In this document: positions 47,301 to 56,559 of the stretch, in pieces
Numbering within the stretch: position 1 is the first letter of the stretch
Layout: the number at the start of each line of letters is the position of its first letter
From: Bubalus kerabau
Taxonomy: Eukaryota > Chordata > Mammalia > Artiodactyla > Bovidae
Length of the DNA stretch: 64,000 nucleotides
Assembly (NCBI RefSeq): GCF_029407905.1
Contig: NC_073646.1
Coordinates: 18,928,001 to 18,992,000, forward strand
Reading direction: 5' to 3'
Notes under the pieces: generated by a model
The model's input: the letters and a program-made list of their open reading frames with translations, nothing else
What the model was told of the DNA's origin: nothing
Database searches by the model: none
Program-made: the position numbers and the translations under genes

Positions 47301-50300
47301 GTTGCCACTCCAGTGGGCACAGGCGGTGCGGTTGACGATGCCCTCCCCAAGGCCGGGGTGGGTGCCATTCAGCCACAGGGGTGCAGACGTCTGGCATCGG
47401 AACGTGGGGACACAGTCCTCTGGCATCCTCACTCCTCCGTCCCCCACAAATCGGTACCAGCCGTGTTTGTCACTGTCACAGCCTTGGACGTCTTCTGTGT
47501 TCTCTGTGCTTCGAAAGGGTTCATTCAGGAGGGTGTAATTCTGGCAGGGGTCAAAACAGAGCTGGGCCTCTGGGGTGCCAGGGGCTCCACAATCCAAGTC
47601 CTCTTCATAGGATCCAGTGTTGGTGGAGTTTCTGTAACCTGGAGAATAATGGTATGCTCGGGTTTACGGAGCAGACCCTGGGGCCTACAGGGTTTTCGTG
47701 CCCTACACACTCTGTTTTGGGAATGCTAGGGAACCCAGTGAGGGCAAGAGGCACACGATCAATTAGTTGCACATCAGCCTTCATCACCTTGGGGTCAGAA
47801 TAATAATGAGGGCTTTGTGTGGTATATTGTAGGCGTTAAGAACATCAGAGTCCCCACACTCTCTGCGTAGCCCCAGAGGGTGTCACTCACACTGAGCCTG
47901 AGTGGTGATGCGGGCTCTGGAGTTGTCGCAGGGCTCCCCTGAGCCACCGCACACTGTGGTTCTGCCTGCCAGTATTTGTTTTTCTCAATGTAAATGTAGG
48001 ATAGGCTCATGGGAGAAAACTCAAAGGTTATTAAAGTGAATAAAGTACAAATGACACCTGTCATAGAGCGTTCCATTCCCAGACGTAACCATAAATTTGT
48101 CATACAGTTTTCACACCCTTCCTATGCATATGTTTAAAACAGTTTTTTTTTTTTAATAAAAATGGGTTTAATGCTGTACAGCTTTCTTTCCACTTGCATT
48201 TATTGTCTAGTATATCAGAGATTTTTCCTTTATCAGTAGATGACGATTTCTGAGCCTCAGCACTACTGATATTTGGGCTGGATAATTATATGGGGGGACG
48301 GGCTCTGTTCTGTGCACTGTAGGATGCTTAGCAGTTTCCTTGAGTTTTCTTACTAAATGCCAAGAGTACTCCTCCCTGAAGTTTTTTCAGACACTGCCAA
48401 TTGTCCCCTGAAAAGCAAAATCACTCCCCCCACATTGGGAACCACTGGGTCTAATAGGGCCATTTCCTATTGCCGGTCTCATGGTTTTTAACAGATTCAA
48501 GGACTGTGATGTGTGAAGATATGGAGAAGTAAAGCAGGGGTGGGGTGGAGGGTGGAGGAAGTCACAGGCCAGACAGTCTGGGTTTAAATCCAGCTCTGCA
48601 CCTGCTGACTGGCTGACCTTGGCAGATGGTTTAATTCCCCTGAGACTCTTCTGCAAAATACCATGTGTAACCTAATACAAATATCATCCATTCCTGTACT
48701 TCAGGTCACGGTTGCCACACAGGTGTCCATCTGTCCTTGCATTTGTCTCATGTGTTTTTTCTCTTTATTTATACACTTAAATTTTGTACTTTTATTGTAT
48801 TTAAGTTTATCTCAAAAAAAAAAATCAACTGAAAGAAATATTGAACTCAGACCAATCATTTGCATGCTGAAATATTTACAGATAAAATGCACGGATGCCT
48901 GTAGTTTACTCTTTAAATTTTTTAAAAACCTTTTATTTTGTATTTTATTTTGTGTTGAGTGATTGACAAGGTCATTATATATTTCGTATGTTTCTTTCAG
49001 TGATTCTCTTTATAGATTCATTTCATCCTAAGGAATAGTATCTGTGATACCATAGGTATGATGTATTAGTTATATGGTTTAATACCCATGAAGAAAAGTA
49101 CATATAGCTTAGCTACCAAAAATTCTCCCTCTCTTTTTTTATTTTGGCTGTTCCCTGAAGCATGTGGGATCTTAGTTTCCCAACCAAGGAGTGAACTCTT
49201 GCCCCTGCAGTTAAGAGTTTGCCATGCAACCTCATTTTGGGATATGCATGACCCATTTGGGAGAATAAACCTTTAAAGGACTGTTAGAAGGTTAAATGAG
49301 GTGGCAATGGCACCCCACTCCAGTACTTTGCCTGGAAAATCCCATGGATGGAGGAGCCTGGTAGGCTGCAGTCCATGGGGTCGCTAAGAGTCGGACACGA
49401 CTGAGCGACTTCCCTTTCACTTTTCACTTTCATGCATTGGAGAAGGAAATGGCAACCTACTCCACTGTTCTTGCCTGGAGAATCCCAGGGACGGGGGAGC
49501 CTGGTGGCTGCTGTTTGTGGGATCACACAGAGTCGGACACAACTGAAGTGACTTAAGAGTAGCAGCAGGTGCAAAATGGCATGCACAGCACCTGGAGCCT
49601 AGTAGTTCAAGCTAGTTCTCTCCCCTAGTTCTGACATGCTGAATAGTACAAATGCCCCAATGATGAATTAAGTATATTCTACCAAGATCACATTCCTTTT
49701 TTTTCTTTTGATGTATTAAACTATTTAATGGGTGATCGTGTGCCCAGTACTGATGCATTGATTACTGGGGCTCAGTCCATCCCCACAAAGCTGGATCACA
49801 TTAGAGGAACTTTTTAGGAAAGAGATTTTCAAGCCTTGCTTTTGTACATGCTTGTTTTAAGGAAAGGAGTCACTGCACTTATTTTTCTTGGACTGGTTAT
49901 TGCACACACTAATTTCCCAAGGGAGGCCATGAGCTAAGTGCCTCCAGCCCCCTCCACAGGGATGTAGGCAGAAATTTTCACCCTTGTGCAAAGCCTGAGA
50001 ATCCTTCCTACAAGCATCTAAGATGCCCAATCCATGGATCTTTGGAAGGATCACAGAGAGATCACTAAGCCTGGTCTCTTTATTTTACAGATGAGCAAAC
50101 TGATCTGGAGGAAAGAGAGATGCTTGCCAAAACAAGGCACAGAGCGACTGGGAGCTTCATGTCCTCATGAACCCCCAGCCCTCTGCTTGCCACCATATCC
50201 AGGCATAGGAGGTTTAAACTGGCTCCCACTGCCCTTGAGGGGGAATTTCTGATTTGGCTCTTTGAGAGATTGTGACTAGATTCTGGTTTCTCGCATCCTG

Positions 50301-50511
50301 TTTCCCTCGAGTTTTTATCACGCCCCTGTCTCCTCGCTGACCCTGAACCAATTTTCTGCTCTCCCCTGCTGCCTCTCCAGGTATCACGGATCATCTGAGA
50401 TGCCAGATGAGCAGAGTACTCACCTTGCTGCTCTGTAGATGACAGGGTCATAATGTAGGAGGCCAGGGCCAGCCACAGGACAGAAGTCATCCTTTCCAGG
50501 AGCTGAGACAT
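35331..50511 (-). CDS. GP2: GP2 (pancreatic secretory granule membrane glycoprotein 2), complete coding region in 10 exons
   Basis: GP2 is the major GPI-anchored glycoprotein of pancreatic zymogen granules and is also an apical M-cell receptor that binds FimH of type 1 fimbriae. Coding exons, 5' to 3' on the minus strand, are 50511-50424, 47638-47198, 46715-46605, 45418-45201, 44705-44557, 43401-43156, 42275-42113, 40467-40383, 38770-38726 and 35389-35331. They sum to 1605 nt (534 residues plus TGA) and stay in frame; every intron is GT-AG. Domain order: signal peptide (about 1-25), D10C module (about 45-170), EGF-like module (about 174-205), ZP-N, linker and ZP-C (about 222-478), cleavage site and external hydrophobic patch (about 478-500), GPI-anchor signal (about 510-534). 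Human GP2 is 537 residues, so this copy is full length. I see no frameshift or internal stop. UMOD follows the same domain order but has three N-terminal EGF modules, absent here, which separates the two. Confidence 0.95.
36010..36225 (+). repeat. MIR SINE
   Basis: gaattctagctctgcaacta, ttgaatctctctgtgcctg, gatttttgtaaggcgagtg and acagtgcctgacacatgg: nearly full MIR, antisense to GP2. Confidence 0.75.
38430..38545 (+). repeat. L2 LINE 3' end
   Basis: tctccattagggcaggcacc, acaatgcctaacacacagtt and ggtgctcaataaacatt. Confidence 0.7.
38726..38770 (-). CDS. GP2: GP2 exon 10: 45-base micro-exon before the GPI signal
   Basis: Residues 501-515 (AQSLGVMSGTPNTA) form the spacer that should contain the GPI omega site, with small residues S, G, T and N available. 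The acceptor is TCTCCAG and the donor GTATAT. It corresponds by position and phase to the 42-base UMOD exon at 58472-58513. It is too short for ORF searches and was found by frame continuity. Confidence 0.9.
38872..38998 (-). mobile_element. BOV-A2 monomer SINE in GP2 intron 9
   Basis: Flanked by tctggtcatcac at 38860-38871 and 38999-39010. Sense orientation to GP2, about 100 bases upstream of exon 10. Confidence 0.92.
39488..39710 (-). mobile_element. Bov-tA SINE in GP2 intron 9
   Basis: Perfect flanking repeats ATTATTAATGTT at 39476-39487 and 39711-39722. Confidence 0.94.
40010..40215 (+). repeat. MIR SINE in GP2 intron 9
   Basis: ctgagctgggttcaatgcta, cttaatctctctgagcttc and tagcacataggaagcccagc. 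Confidence 0.7.
40383..40467 (-). CDS. GP2: GP2 exon 9: C-terminal cleavage region and external hydrophobic patch
   Basis: The 85-base exon (residues 473-500) encodes the last ZP-C cysteine, a basic SQLRSE segment at the place of the family's consensus cleavage site, and VLDLGPITRK, the external hydrophobic patch that keeps the precursor from polymerising early. UMOD has 82 bases here, one codon fewer. The acceptor is CCCACAG and the donor GTAAGA. Confidence 0.93.
40825..41030 (+). repeat. MIR SINE in GP2 intron 8, cut by BovB
   Basis: tggtactttctagctctgag, aacctctctgagctcagttt and gtgctgtgagaattaaattg. It breaks at cttgacacaggc, where BovB begins. Confidence 0.7.
41031..41730 (+). mobile_element. 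BovB 3' end in GP2 intron 8
   Basis: Starts in the LKLNIQKTKIMESGPITSW segment and runs about 700 bases to the 3' terminus (ctgaactgaattgaactga). An open frame of about 230 codons includes VLMYGCESWTTMKAEHRRTDA, without RT catalytic residues. Antisense to GP2. Confidence 0.93.
41880..42020. repeat. Pyrimidine-rich CTTTC/CATC simple repeat in GP2 intron 8
   Basis: Runs of ctttcttccctc and atccatccatcc, ending about 90 bases from exon 8. Confidence 0.8.
42113..42275 (-). CDS. GP2: GP2 exon 8: ZP-C, second part
   Basis: The 163-base exon (residues 418-472) carries NSCPNQRDSTI across its 5' junction, then FSIQMFMFAGNYDLVFLHC and the SLCDFFKEECQP segment. It has the same length and phase as the UMOD exon at 60365-60527. 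The donor is GTGAGT. The conserved cysteines complete the ZP-C disulfides. Confidence 0.94.
42490..42720 (+). repeat. MIR SINE in GP2 intron 7
   Basis: agacagactgatttcaaat, cttaactttactgaacctc, gggttgatgtgagcattt and agcacagtgcttggtacac. Confidence 0.75.
43156..43401 (-). CDS. GP2: GP2 exon 7: ZP-C, first part
   Basis: The 246-base exon (residues 336-417 plus two bases) starts ZP-C, with an NVT sequon, FTVRMALFQDQDY, VLSVES-like strand residues, LKNCYATP and KYFIIRN. It is identical in length and phase to the UMOD exon at 63542-63787. Its donor reads GTGCTGG, lacking the usual +5 G. It could be skipped in frame, but loss would remove half of ZP-C. Confidence 0.94.
43402..44556. other. GP2 intron 6
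   Basis: No assignable repeat apart from a T run at about 43787. No additional exon seen. Confidence 0.5.
44557..44705 (-). CDS. GP2: GP2 exon 6: ZP-N end and linker
   Basis: The 149-base exon (residues 287-335 plus two bases) encodes the RNQTHAIYKNTL segment with an NQT sequon, then the FQCAYPLDMKVSLQ stretch at the end of ZP-N. The reading frame fixes the donor after GTAAG, so the intron begins GTATGG, and the split serine codon (AG|T) joins exon 7. The matching UMOD junction is also a split serine codon. Confidence 0.92.
45201..45418 (-). CDS. GP2: GP2 exon 5: ZP-N, first part
   Basis: The 218-base exon (residues 214-286) opens the zona pellucida polymerisation module, with LDCGDTEIKVSLDKC and the conserved ACGNILE segment. 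ZP-N mediates head-to-tail filament assembly in this family. It contains an NCS sequon and ends in phase 0 on a GTGAGA donor. Confidence 0.93.
45419..46604. other. GP2 intron 4
   Basis: Holds a short (TTA)n run at 46172-46190 and a reverse MIR at about 46192-46265 (ttacagatgagaacgttaag). No extra exon seen. Confidence 0.5.
46605..46715 (-). CDS. GP2: GP2 exon 4: EGF-like module
   Basis: The 111-base exon (residues 177-213) encodes five cysteines in an EGF-like pattern (DKC, RTC, EEC, WGC, CFC). The sixth is the last cysteine of exon 3 (RYC). It also holds the sequon NVSD across the next junction. The acceptor follows a good pyrimidine tract and the donor is GTGAGC. It is the single EGF-like domain before the ZP module, matching the family's domain order. 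Confidence 0.93.
46716..47197. other. GP2 intron 3
   Basis: Short, GC-richer intron. About 47000-47060 may be a MIR trace. No other feature. Confidence 0.5.
47198..47638 (-). CDS. GP2: GP2 exon 3: D10C (D8C-type) cysteine-rich domain
   Basis: This 441-base exon, residues 30-176, carries the cysteine-rich module shared by GP2 and UMOD, with landmarks DCGAPGTPEAQ, WYRFVG, WLNGTHP and CAHWSGNCC. N-glycosylation sequons include NST (N33), NYT (N63), NGT and NRT. N63 corresponds to human N65, the glycan reported to be recognised by FimH. The exon is phase 1 at both ends and divisible by three, so it can be skipped in frame. Human GP2 short isoforms lack a segment of this size. Confidence 0.95.
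48235..48455 (+). mobile_element. MER20 DNA transposon in GP2 intron 2
   Basis: cctcagcactactgatattt, gcactgtaggatgcttagc, cagacactgccaattgtcc and ccacattgggaaccactggg follow MER20 closely. Confidence 0.8.
49121..49225 (-). mobile_element. CHR-2-like SINE fragment in GP2 intron 2
   Basis: ttttggctgttccctgaagc, catgtgggatcttagtttcc and aaggagtgaactcttgcccc match the cetartiodactyl CHR-2 body in reverse. The tRNA head is missing. Confidence 0.6.
49300..49568 (+). mobile_element. BOV-A2 dimeric SINE in GP2 intron 2
   Basis: Two monomers with ttcacttttcactttcatgc linker and an agtagcagcagg end. Antisense to GP2. No clear target duplication found. Confidence 0.92.
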
Positions 50512-50528
50512 GTGAGTCACTCAGCAAC
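50424..50528 (-). CDS. GP2: GP2 exon 2: 5' UTR end, start codon and signal peptide
   Basis: Coding starts at the ATG at 50511-50509, preceded in frame by TGA at 50523-50521, so no longer N-terminus is possible in this exon. Residues 1-29 have a hydrophobic core (VLWLALASYIM), a secretory signal peptide. A second in-frame ATG at 50490-50488 has a better -3 base (A) than the first (C). The first is preferred because the MSQLLERM segment aligns with the human N-terminus. The acceptor is probably the CAG ending at 50529. An alternative CAG ending at 50503 would leave only the second ATG. The donor is GTGAGT after 50424. Confidence 0.85.
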
Positions 50529-51749
50529 CTGCAGACTCTCCATGCAGTGGTCGTGGGGAGACCCAGATATGATCGGGGAGACAGAGGTTGCTCCCCTGAC
50601 TGAAGGGGTAAGAAGAGAACTAGGGAACTCACATCAGTTAGCGCATGACTTGTACCAAGCACTTTGCATACCTTAGCTCATTTAAGACACCAAACCACCC
50701 TCCAGGGAAGGTATATTTATCGTTCCCATTTTACAGATGAAATAGCTGAGACTCAGAGTACATTAATCCCAGAAATATTTATTGGATCCCTCCTATGTGC
50801 AAGTACTATGCTGGAAGTGAAGTAGCTTGCTTAGGCCCATTTTCTCAGAAATGTTCTGATGGCTTCTTTCATGAAGGCTGTATTGCTTTGAAGTCCTTTC
50901 TGTGACTTACAGAAAAGAGATGTTATAACAGGAGCAGGAGATTTGTTAAGTGGGTGAGGTTGACAGCAAGAGAACCAAAGGCAAGCAAGACTACTGAATG
51001 TCCTCGAAGGTCTCAGGGCAGGTCCTACTCGGGTCAAGGTAGAGGCTCTTGGAGATTGGATGGAAGGGAGGGTGACAGAGCTATGAATGTATACAGACAA
51101 AAGTAGCAGCTTCCCTTTCTCGGTTCTGTGCATCACACACTGTGCTGAGAGAGCCCAAAGTGTCCTCTGTGTATGCAGATATCCGTGAGAGTGAGATCAT
51201 GTCAGACTGAGCCCATCACGGGCTCCTCACACAGTGCCCAGAGCACAAGAGGTGCTCAGGAGACATTTGGGGGATCTGTGAATAACAAGCAAGGAGGGAG
51301 TGGATAGGAACAAGGAACTGTGAAGAGCCTGCCAACACTCAAATAAATAACACCTCCTCTTCTGGGAAACTCTTCTCAAATGGGAAAATCTTTGGATAAT
51401 ATTCTACAGCCTCTGAAAGACTTCAATTGAAGACAGAAGTTTGTTTCCGGAAGGGATATCGTGGCTATGTTATGAGAGAGTGCCCAGGACTGGTAATTCT
51501 TAGAGATGAAATCCTAAGTAGATGCCTGTCTTCCTGGGAGGTGGGGGGCACAGTGTCCAGAGACAAGGGAAGGGGGCACTTTTTGCCCTGGAGTAGCTGG
51601 AGTCACGGTTGAACTGGAAATACAGTGATATCTGGAGTCTTCAATAAAGGCCAGGGTCTAAACTCCTTGTTGGGTTCTGAAAGGGCCAAGTATCAGAGGA
51701 GGCCCCCAGGCTCAGGAGAAAGCCTTCTGGGGCTTGAAGTAGGACTTAC
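50529..51749. other. GP2 intron 1
   Basis: About 1.2 kb. Contains a MIR trace near 50720-50770 (ttttacagatgaaatagctg). No coding exon. Confidence 0.5.
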
Positions 51750-51795
51750 CTGGTGGCGAGAACACGGAATGTTCTTCCTTCTCTGGCTGTGGAAA
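51750..51795 (-). other. GP2: GP2 exon 1, non-coding 5' UTR (predicted)
   Basis: The 3' boundary is a strong donor, CCACCAG followed by GTAAGTCC, with the last exon base at 51750. A TATA-like element lies about 25-30 bases upstream of the assumed transcription start, near 51790-51795. The exon would be about 45 bases and contains no ATG. It would splice to the exon at 50424-50528. The start site is inferred from TATA spacing, not seen directly. Confidence 0.65.
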
Positions 51796-51816
51796 TGCAC
51801 GTCTGCCGTAGACCGT

Positions 51817-51860
51817 CCTTTTATGGCCGTTTCCCACCGATGTGGCTCTCTGGGATTGGT
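51817..51860 (-). promoter_or_regulatory. GP2: Putative GP2 core promoter: TATA/CArG element and CCAAT box
   Basis: On the minus strand, CCATAAAAGG lies at 51826-51817. It reads both as a TATA variant (CATAAAAG) and as a perfect CArG box, CC(A/T)6GG. An inverted ATTGG at 51855-51859 (CCAAT on the minus strand) sits about 60 bases upstream of the assumed start, the classic spacing. A TTTCCCA motif at 51830-51836 resembles the TC-box half of a PTF1 acinar-cell site, but I see no well-placed E-box partner. A forkhead-like TAAACA lies at about 51922. Position and spacing support a promoter; the bound factors are speculative. Confidence 0.6.
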
Positions 51861-51861
51861 G

Positions 51862-53340
51862 CAGAGATGAAACTGGAGTTAGCCTCCCAGGCATACACTG
51901 GGTTGGTTGGGTGCAGGTAAGATAAACAATTTGCCAGAAACGGTGGTGAAGGGAAGGCCCCTTTGTTCCCACACCACCTGCCCACCACGCCCCTGCATGT
52001 AACCCCTCCAGCAGTCTCTCCTTCACGCAAATGCTTCTCTACAAACAAGAGCAGCATGTACTGAACTCTGAACATAACTGGGCACTGCTTTGCACCCATT
52101 TTTTCTCACTTTTAATCCTCACAATGAACACATGAAGTAGCACCATATTTATTACTGGAAACCAAACACTAATCAAAAGGAAGCTTAATACCCAAAGGGA
52201 AGTGGAGAGAAATCAAACAGAGACACTTGTTTGCACAATAGATTTCCAATTGTTTCTTGCGTTCCTAGCTAATCACCTTAGAACACTTCTGCTTCTGTCT
52301 GGAAGCCACTCAACTTGAAGTCAGTTAGGACAAGGGACTAAATAAGGAAGGGTGGATGGATGTTTCTCATTTTTGTCCCATAGAATCTACCCAACTTCAG
52401 ATGCTCCATGCTGAGCAGTCTGGGAAAGGCCAATCTGGGGACATGGGAATTACAGACCAGCAAAGGATAGCCTAGACCCTTGGACAAAATAAGCATCTGA
52501 AGAGCCTGTCGATATGTGGGCTACCCCAGAGATTGGGAGGTAGAGAACTGAGAACTTGAAGATCTTGGACTTTAAAATTTCAGGCTTGAACCTGGGTTTG
52601 TGGCAAAGTGGATATTACAGAATTAACAAAAGAGTCAAAGCTTCAGCAGAATAAATGGCCATTGCCTTTCTGTGTTACACTGGGACTCTTCAAGGAGCCA
52701 AGGCTACAGAGTCAGGGAGCCTGGAGGTCCTGCTTTGGTAACACCTTCCAGCAAAAACTCAACATGGACTAAGAAGAGGTGGTACAAGCCACCTTCTTAA
52801 CCATAGTGCATTTGGAGAAGAATCCCCTAAATGTGGAACTTATAACAACTACAAATGCTGGATTCAGAAATCCATCTGAGCCCACAAAACAGCCCATGTG
52901 TCCGTTCCTACCCACCCTAGTCTCCCCAGTGGCCACTATCAACCTTCTCCTTTCAAGTCTCTGCAGACATTACTACTCACTTCACTCTCCCACTGCCTCC
53001 ATTCTCAGCAGGCGTCTTACATTCCACCTCAAGAAAATTTAGGCCATCACACTTGACCTCACTCAACTTTGTGTCCCCTTCCTCTAGAAACATAAACATC
53101 TACCTCCACTTTCCACTTCCTCCCTAGCTTCTGATAAGGTGATCTTTCCTTTTTTCAAAGTCAGTTCCTCCACTTGTCTCTGACTTCTCCATTCCAATAT
53201 GAGGCATATGGCTAAGACTGCCTTGCTAATGTCCCCTCTTATGCAAGTCCACTGGGCATTTTTTCTGGCCTCTTGTCTATGGATTTTTTTGCTGCTTCCT
53301 TTAGGCACTCTGCATTTCCTTGTCTCCCCTGCACCAATTA
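51862..53340. other. GP2 upstream / GP2-UMOD intergenic DNA
   Basis: Upstream of the GP2 promoter. No gene and no confidently assigned repeat. An early stretch (51880-51940) carries the forkhead-like and other short motifs mentioned for the promoter. Confidence 0.45.
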
Positions 53341-53480
53341 CTTTCTTTTTTTTTTTTTTTAATTTTTATTTTATTTTTAAACTTTACATGATTGTATTAG
53401 TTTTGCCAAATATCAAAATGAATCCGCCACAGGTATACATGTGTTCCCCATCCTGAACCCTCCTCCCTCCTCCCTCTTTA
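53341..53480 (-). mobile_element. L1-BT 3' end, 5' truncated
   Basis: T run (A tail in reverse) at about 53346-53364, then aattttattttatttttaaac, caaatatcaaaatgaatccg and ccacaggtatacatgtgttc, the reverse of the ruminant L1 3' UTR. Confidence 0.85.
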
Positions 53481-53775
53481 TTCTCCTCTATCTGGATACT
53501 TGTGCTCTAAAATTAACATGATCATTGTCATGATAATTACCTTCTTCCTCCAGTTGTCCTTGAGAAGGCTGCTAGGTCTTATCTTTCTTTGTTACTCCAC
53601 GGACTCTCCCTGGGAGGTGTCAAATTATCTCATGGTTTCAAGTACCATCCACAGGCTGATGAGTTCTAAATCTGTATCTCCATCCCCGACTACTTCCTTA
53701 ATTTCAGATCCACCTTCCCAGGTGCCTGCTGGACTGCTTTACTTGGAGTGAGATGCTCAAGGCACCTTGAACCTT

Positions 53776-54264
53776 CAGTTCAGTTCAGTTCAGTCACTCA
53801 GTTGTGTCCAACTCTTTGCAACCCCATGAATTGCTGCACGCCAGGCCTCCCTGTCCATCACCAACTCCTGGAGTTTACTCAAACTCATGTCCATCGAGTC
53901 GGTGATGCCATTCAGCCATCTCATCTTCTGTCATCCCCTTCTCCTCCTGCCCCCAATCCCTCCCAGCATCAAAGTCTTTTGCAGTGAGTCAACTCTTCGC
54001 ATGAGATGGTCAAAGTATTGGAGTTTCAGCTTTAGCATCAGTCCTTCCAAAAAACACCCAGGACAGATCTCCTTTAGAATGGACTCCTTGCAGTCCAGGG
54101 GACTCTCAAGAGTCTTCTCCAACACCATAGTTCAAAAGCATCAATTCCTTGGTGCTCAGCTTTCTTCACAGTCCAACTCTCACATCCATACATGACCACT
54201 GGAAAAACCATAGCCTTGACTAGACGGACCTTTGTTAGCAAAGTAATGTCTCTGCTTTTGAGCA
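53776..54264 (-). mobile_element. BovB 3' end, 5' truncated
   Basis: Begins with three ttcag units and reads back through KKAEHQGIDAFELWCWRR to the KSRDITLLTKVRLVKAMVF segment. Confidence 0.93.
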
Positions 54265-54338
54265 GGTCCAAATCCTAACTCATGATTTCGCCTATATCCC
54301 TCCCTCCTCATTGCATCCCTGGTTGGGGATCCCTCACT

Positions 54339-54546
54339 GGGCTTCCCTGGTGGCTAAGATGGTAAAGTGTCTGCCTGCAATGCGGGAGACCAAGGTTCAA
54401 TCCCTGGGTTGGGAAGATCCCCTGGAGAAGGAAATGGCAACCCACTCCAGTATTCTTGCCTGGAAAATTCCATGGAGAGAGGAACCTGGTGGGTACACAG
54501 TTCATGGGGTTGCAAAGAGTCGGACACGATTGAGCAACTTCACCTT
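54339..54546 (+). mobile_element. Bov-tA SINE
   Basis: Head gggcttccctggtggctaag at the left, tail gagcaacttcacctttactt at the right. cctcattgcatc occurs just after it and about 25 bases before it, perhaps a target duplication with extra 5' sequence. Confidence 0.93.
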
Positions 54547-54789
54547 TACTTTCCTCATTGCATCATCTATCTTAATCATTGGCACCACTGCTCACCTGGT
54601 CACCTGAGCTGGAAACCTGTTTCCTTCCTTTACTCCTCAGTCTAACATTTCCGGTAATCACTAATATCTCAAATATTCGTGAACCTATCTTTCCTTCTTC
54701 ATGCCCATTTCATCAACCTTAAGTCAGGCCACCACCATCTCTTAGAAGAGTGATTTTAACAGCTGCCTAGTGGATCTCTTTTGTCTTTG

Positions 54790-55200
54790 TCCCCTTTGAT
54801 TCTGTTATCTCCCTGCAGCCAGATGTCACAGCATCACCTCTCTGCATTATTCCCCAACACTTACATGCAAAGTATCCTGGGATCTGACCCCTGTTCACAG
54901 CTCCCACCTCATCTACAGCTTCTCCTGACATACTGTATGCTTGCTTGGATCACTCTGTGCCCAGACTCTTCCTACTGCTTACCATTCAGGCTTGCCTCTT
55001 CCAGGAAGTCTTGCCTAAATCCCACAGGCTTGCTGGTGCTGCTCTTCTGTGCTCCTACGCCTCTCAGGGCTGATTGCAGTCACACTCAATTACCCGCTAG
55101 CATATCTGTCTCCCTCTGAAGGTTGTAAGATCTTTGCAGACATCAATCTTATCTTTGCAGTTCTAATGAGCACCTAGTAAATACTAGTTGAGTTAACAAA
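54790..55200 (+). repeat. L2 LINE 3' region
   Basis: cttgcctcttccaggaagtc, cttgcctaaatcccacagg, gttgtaagatctttgcagac and acctagtaaatactagttg in L2 order. Confidence 0.6.
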
Positions 55201-55462
55201 TGGACAAAAATGACAGTATGTATGCTTAAGAGCCTTTCCTGTGAGTGATGCCTCAAACTTCAGGTGTCCAAGTCTTAGTGAAAGTTTGGTAGAAAGACAC
55301 AAGGCCTCAAGGCATTTGCACTTGCTGGCCCATCACCAGTAGTCTTCCTCAGATGTTCATTTTCTTCTCTCAGTTTCTACATCTCAGTGAGACCTTTCCC
55401 CAGTCATCCTAGGTAAACTAACACCTTCATTGCCTTATTACTGCTGTTTCCCCCTGCCCCCT

Positions 55463-55682
55463 TGTCAGTTGCTTCAGTGATGTCTGACTCTTTACGATCC
55501 TATGGACTGGATAGGCCCACCAGGCTCCTCTGCCCACGGGGATTCTCCAAGCAAGAATACTAGAGTGGGTTGCCATACCCTCCTCCAGAGGACCTTCCTG
55601 ACCCAGGGATCCAACCCACGTCTCTTTATGTCTCCTGCACTGGCACGCAGGTTGTTTACCACTAGCGCCACCTGGAAAGCCC
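55463..55682 (-). mobile_element. Bov-tA SINE
   Basis: BovA tail at the left (agttgcttcagtgatgtctg), head at the right (ctagcgccacctggaaagc). Confidence 0.92.
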
Positions 55683-56559
55683 AGGTGGCTTATCACATAG
55701 CTATTGTTTAAACGTATCCCTCCTTTAAACATAAAGTCCTTATCAGCAAGGGCTCTGTTCTGATCACTGGCAATTTCCCTGCTGCCTATAAAAGTTTCAA
55801 GTCTTGAATTTATGCTCAAAATATTTGTTGAATATTGAGTTGAACAACTATCTGATAGCAAACAAAAGTAAAACATAAAGGGAAGGGGGGAAAAAAGGAA
55901 CAGAGGAATAAAGGGATAAATTCTAATATATATATTTTTTTCCTCCTGGCCTTTGACCCGTGTTTTAATTTTTTTATGTTCTCTTGTACCTGAATCAAAG
56001 TATAGATTGTGCACACATCTAGCTGGCCCATCTGACCATGGACTTCCTCCCATAGCTCTGACACAAAGGCAGCAGGCATGGGGATTCAGTGCATGTCTGT
56101 GTGTGATGAGAGGTTCTTAACTCGAGATATGCTGACCTCACAGCCCCCTGTTTGCTGTTACACACGTGTGGTTTTCCCTGGGATCAGAGATTCTAAAAAT
56201 GGGTCAGGGCCTTGGTCTCTTCTGAAAGCCACAGCTGGGGTCCAGGGAAGCAGCTGGCATCAAGGTGGACATTTCTCATGAGCATCAACTGCCTTTGGTC
56301 TACTTGTCAAAGAAGTTCAGAGCCCCTTGAGATATCTGGGTCTCCTGGGTGGTCTCCAGTTGTGCCTCCAAGGAACCTCCTAGAGGTCTCCCTTGCAAAA
56401 TATCCTCTCTCAATGGAGTTAATGGTCTGCTTTCTGTTTCTGCTGCCAAGTCCTTGTAAACAGGTCTACATCTCCTGCATTGGGCAGGGAGAGAAGTACA
56501 AAGGATGGCGGGACATGCCATCTAAGTCCCTTATATAAGGATTGTGGCACTCCAGAGCC
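55683..56559. other. Intergenic, nothing recognised
   Basis: A purine-rich patch lies at 55880-55920. No supported gene. Confidence 0.4.
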
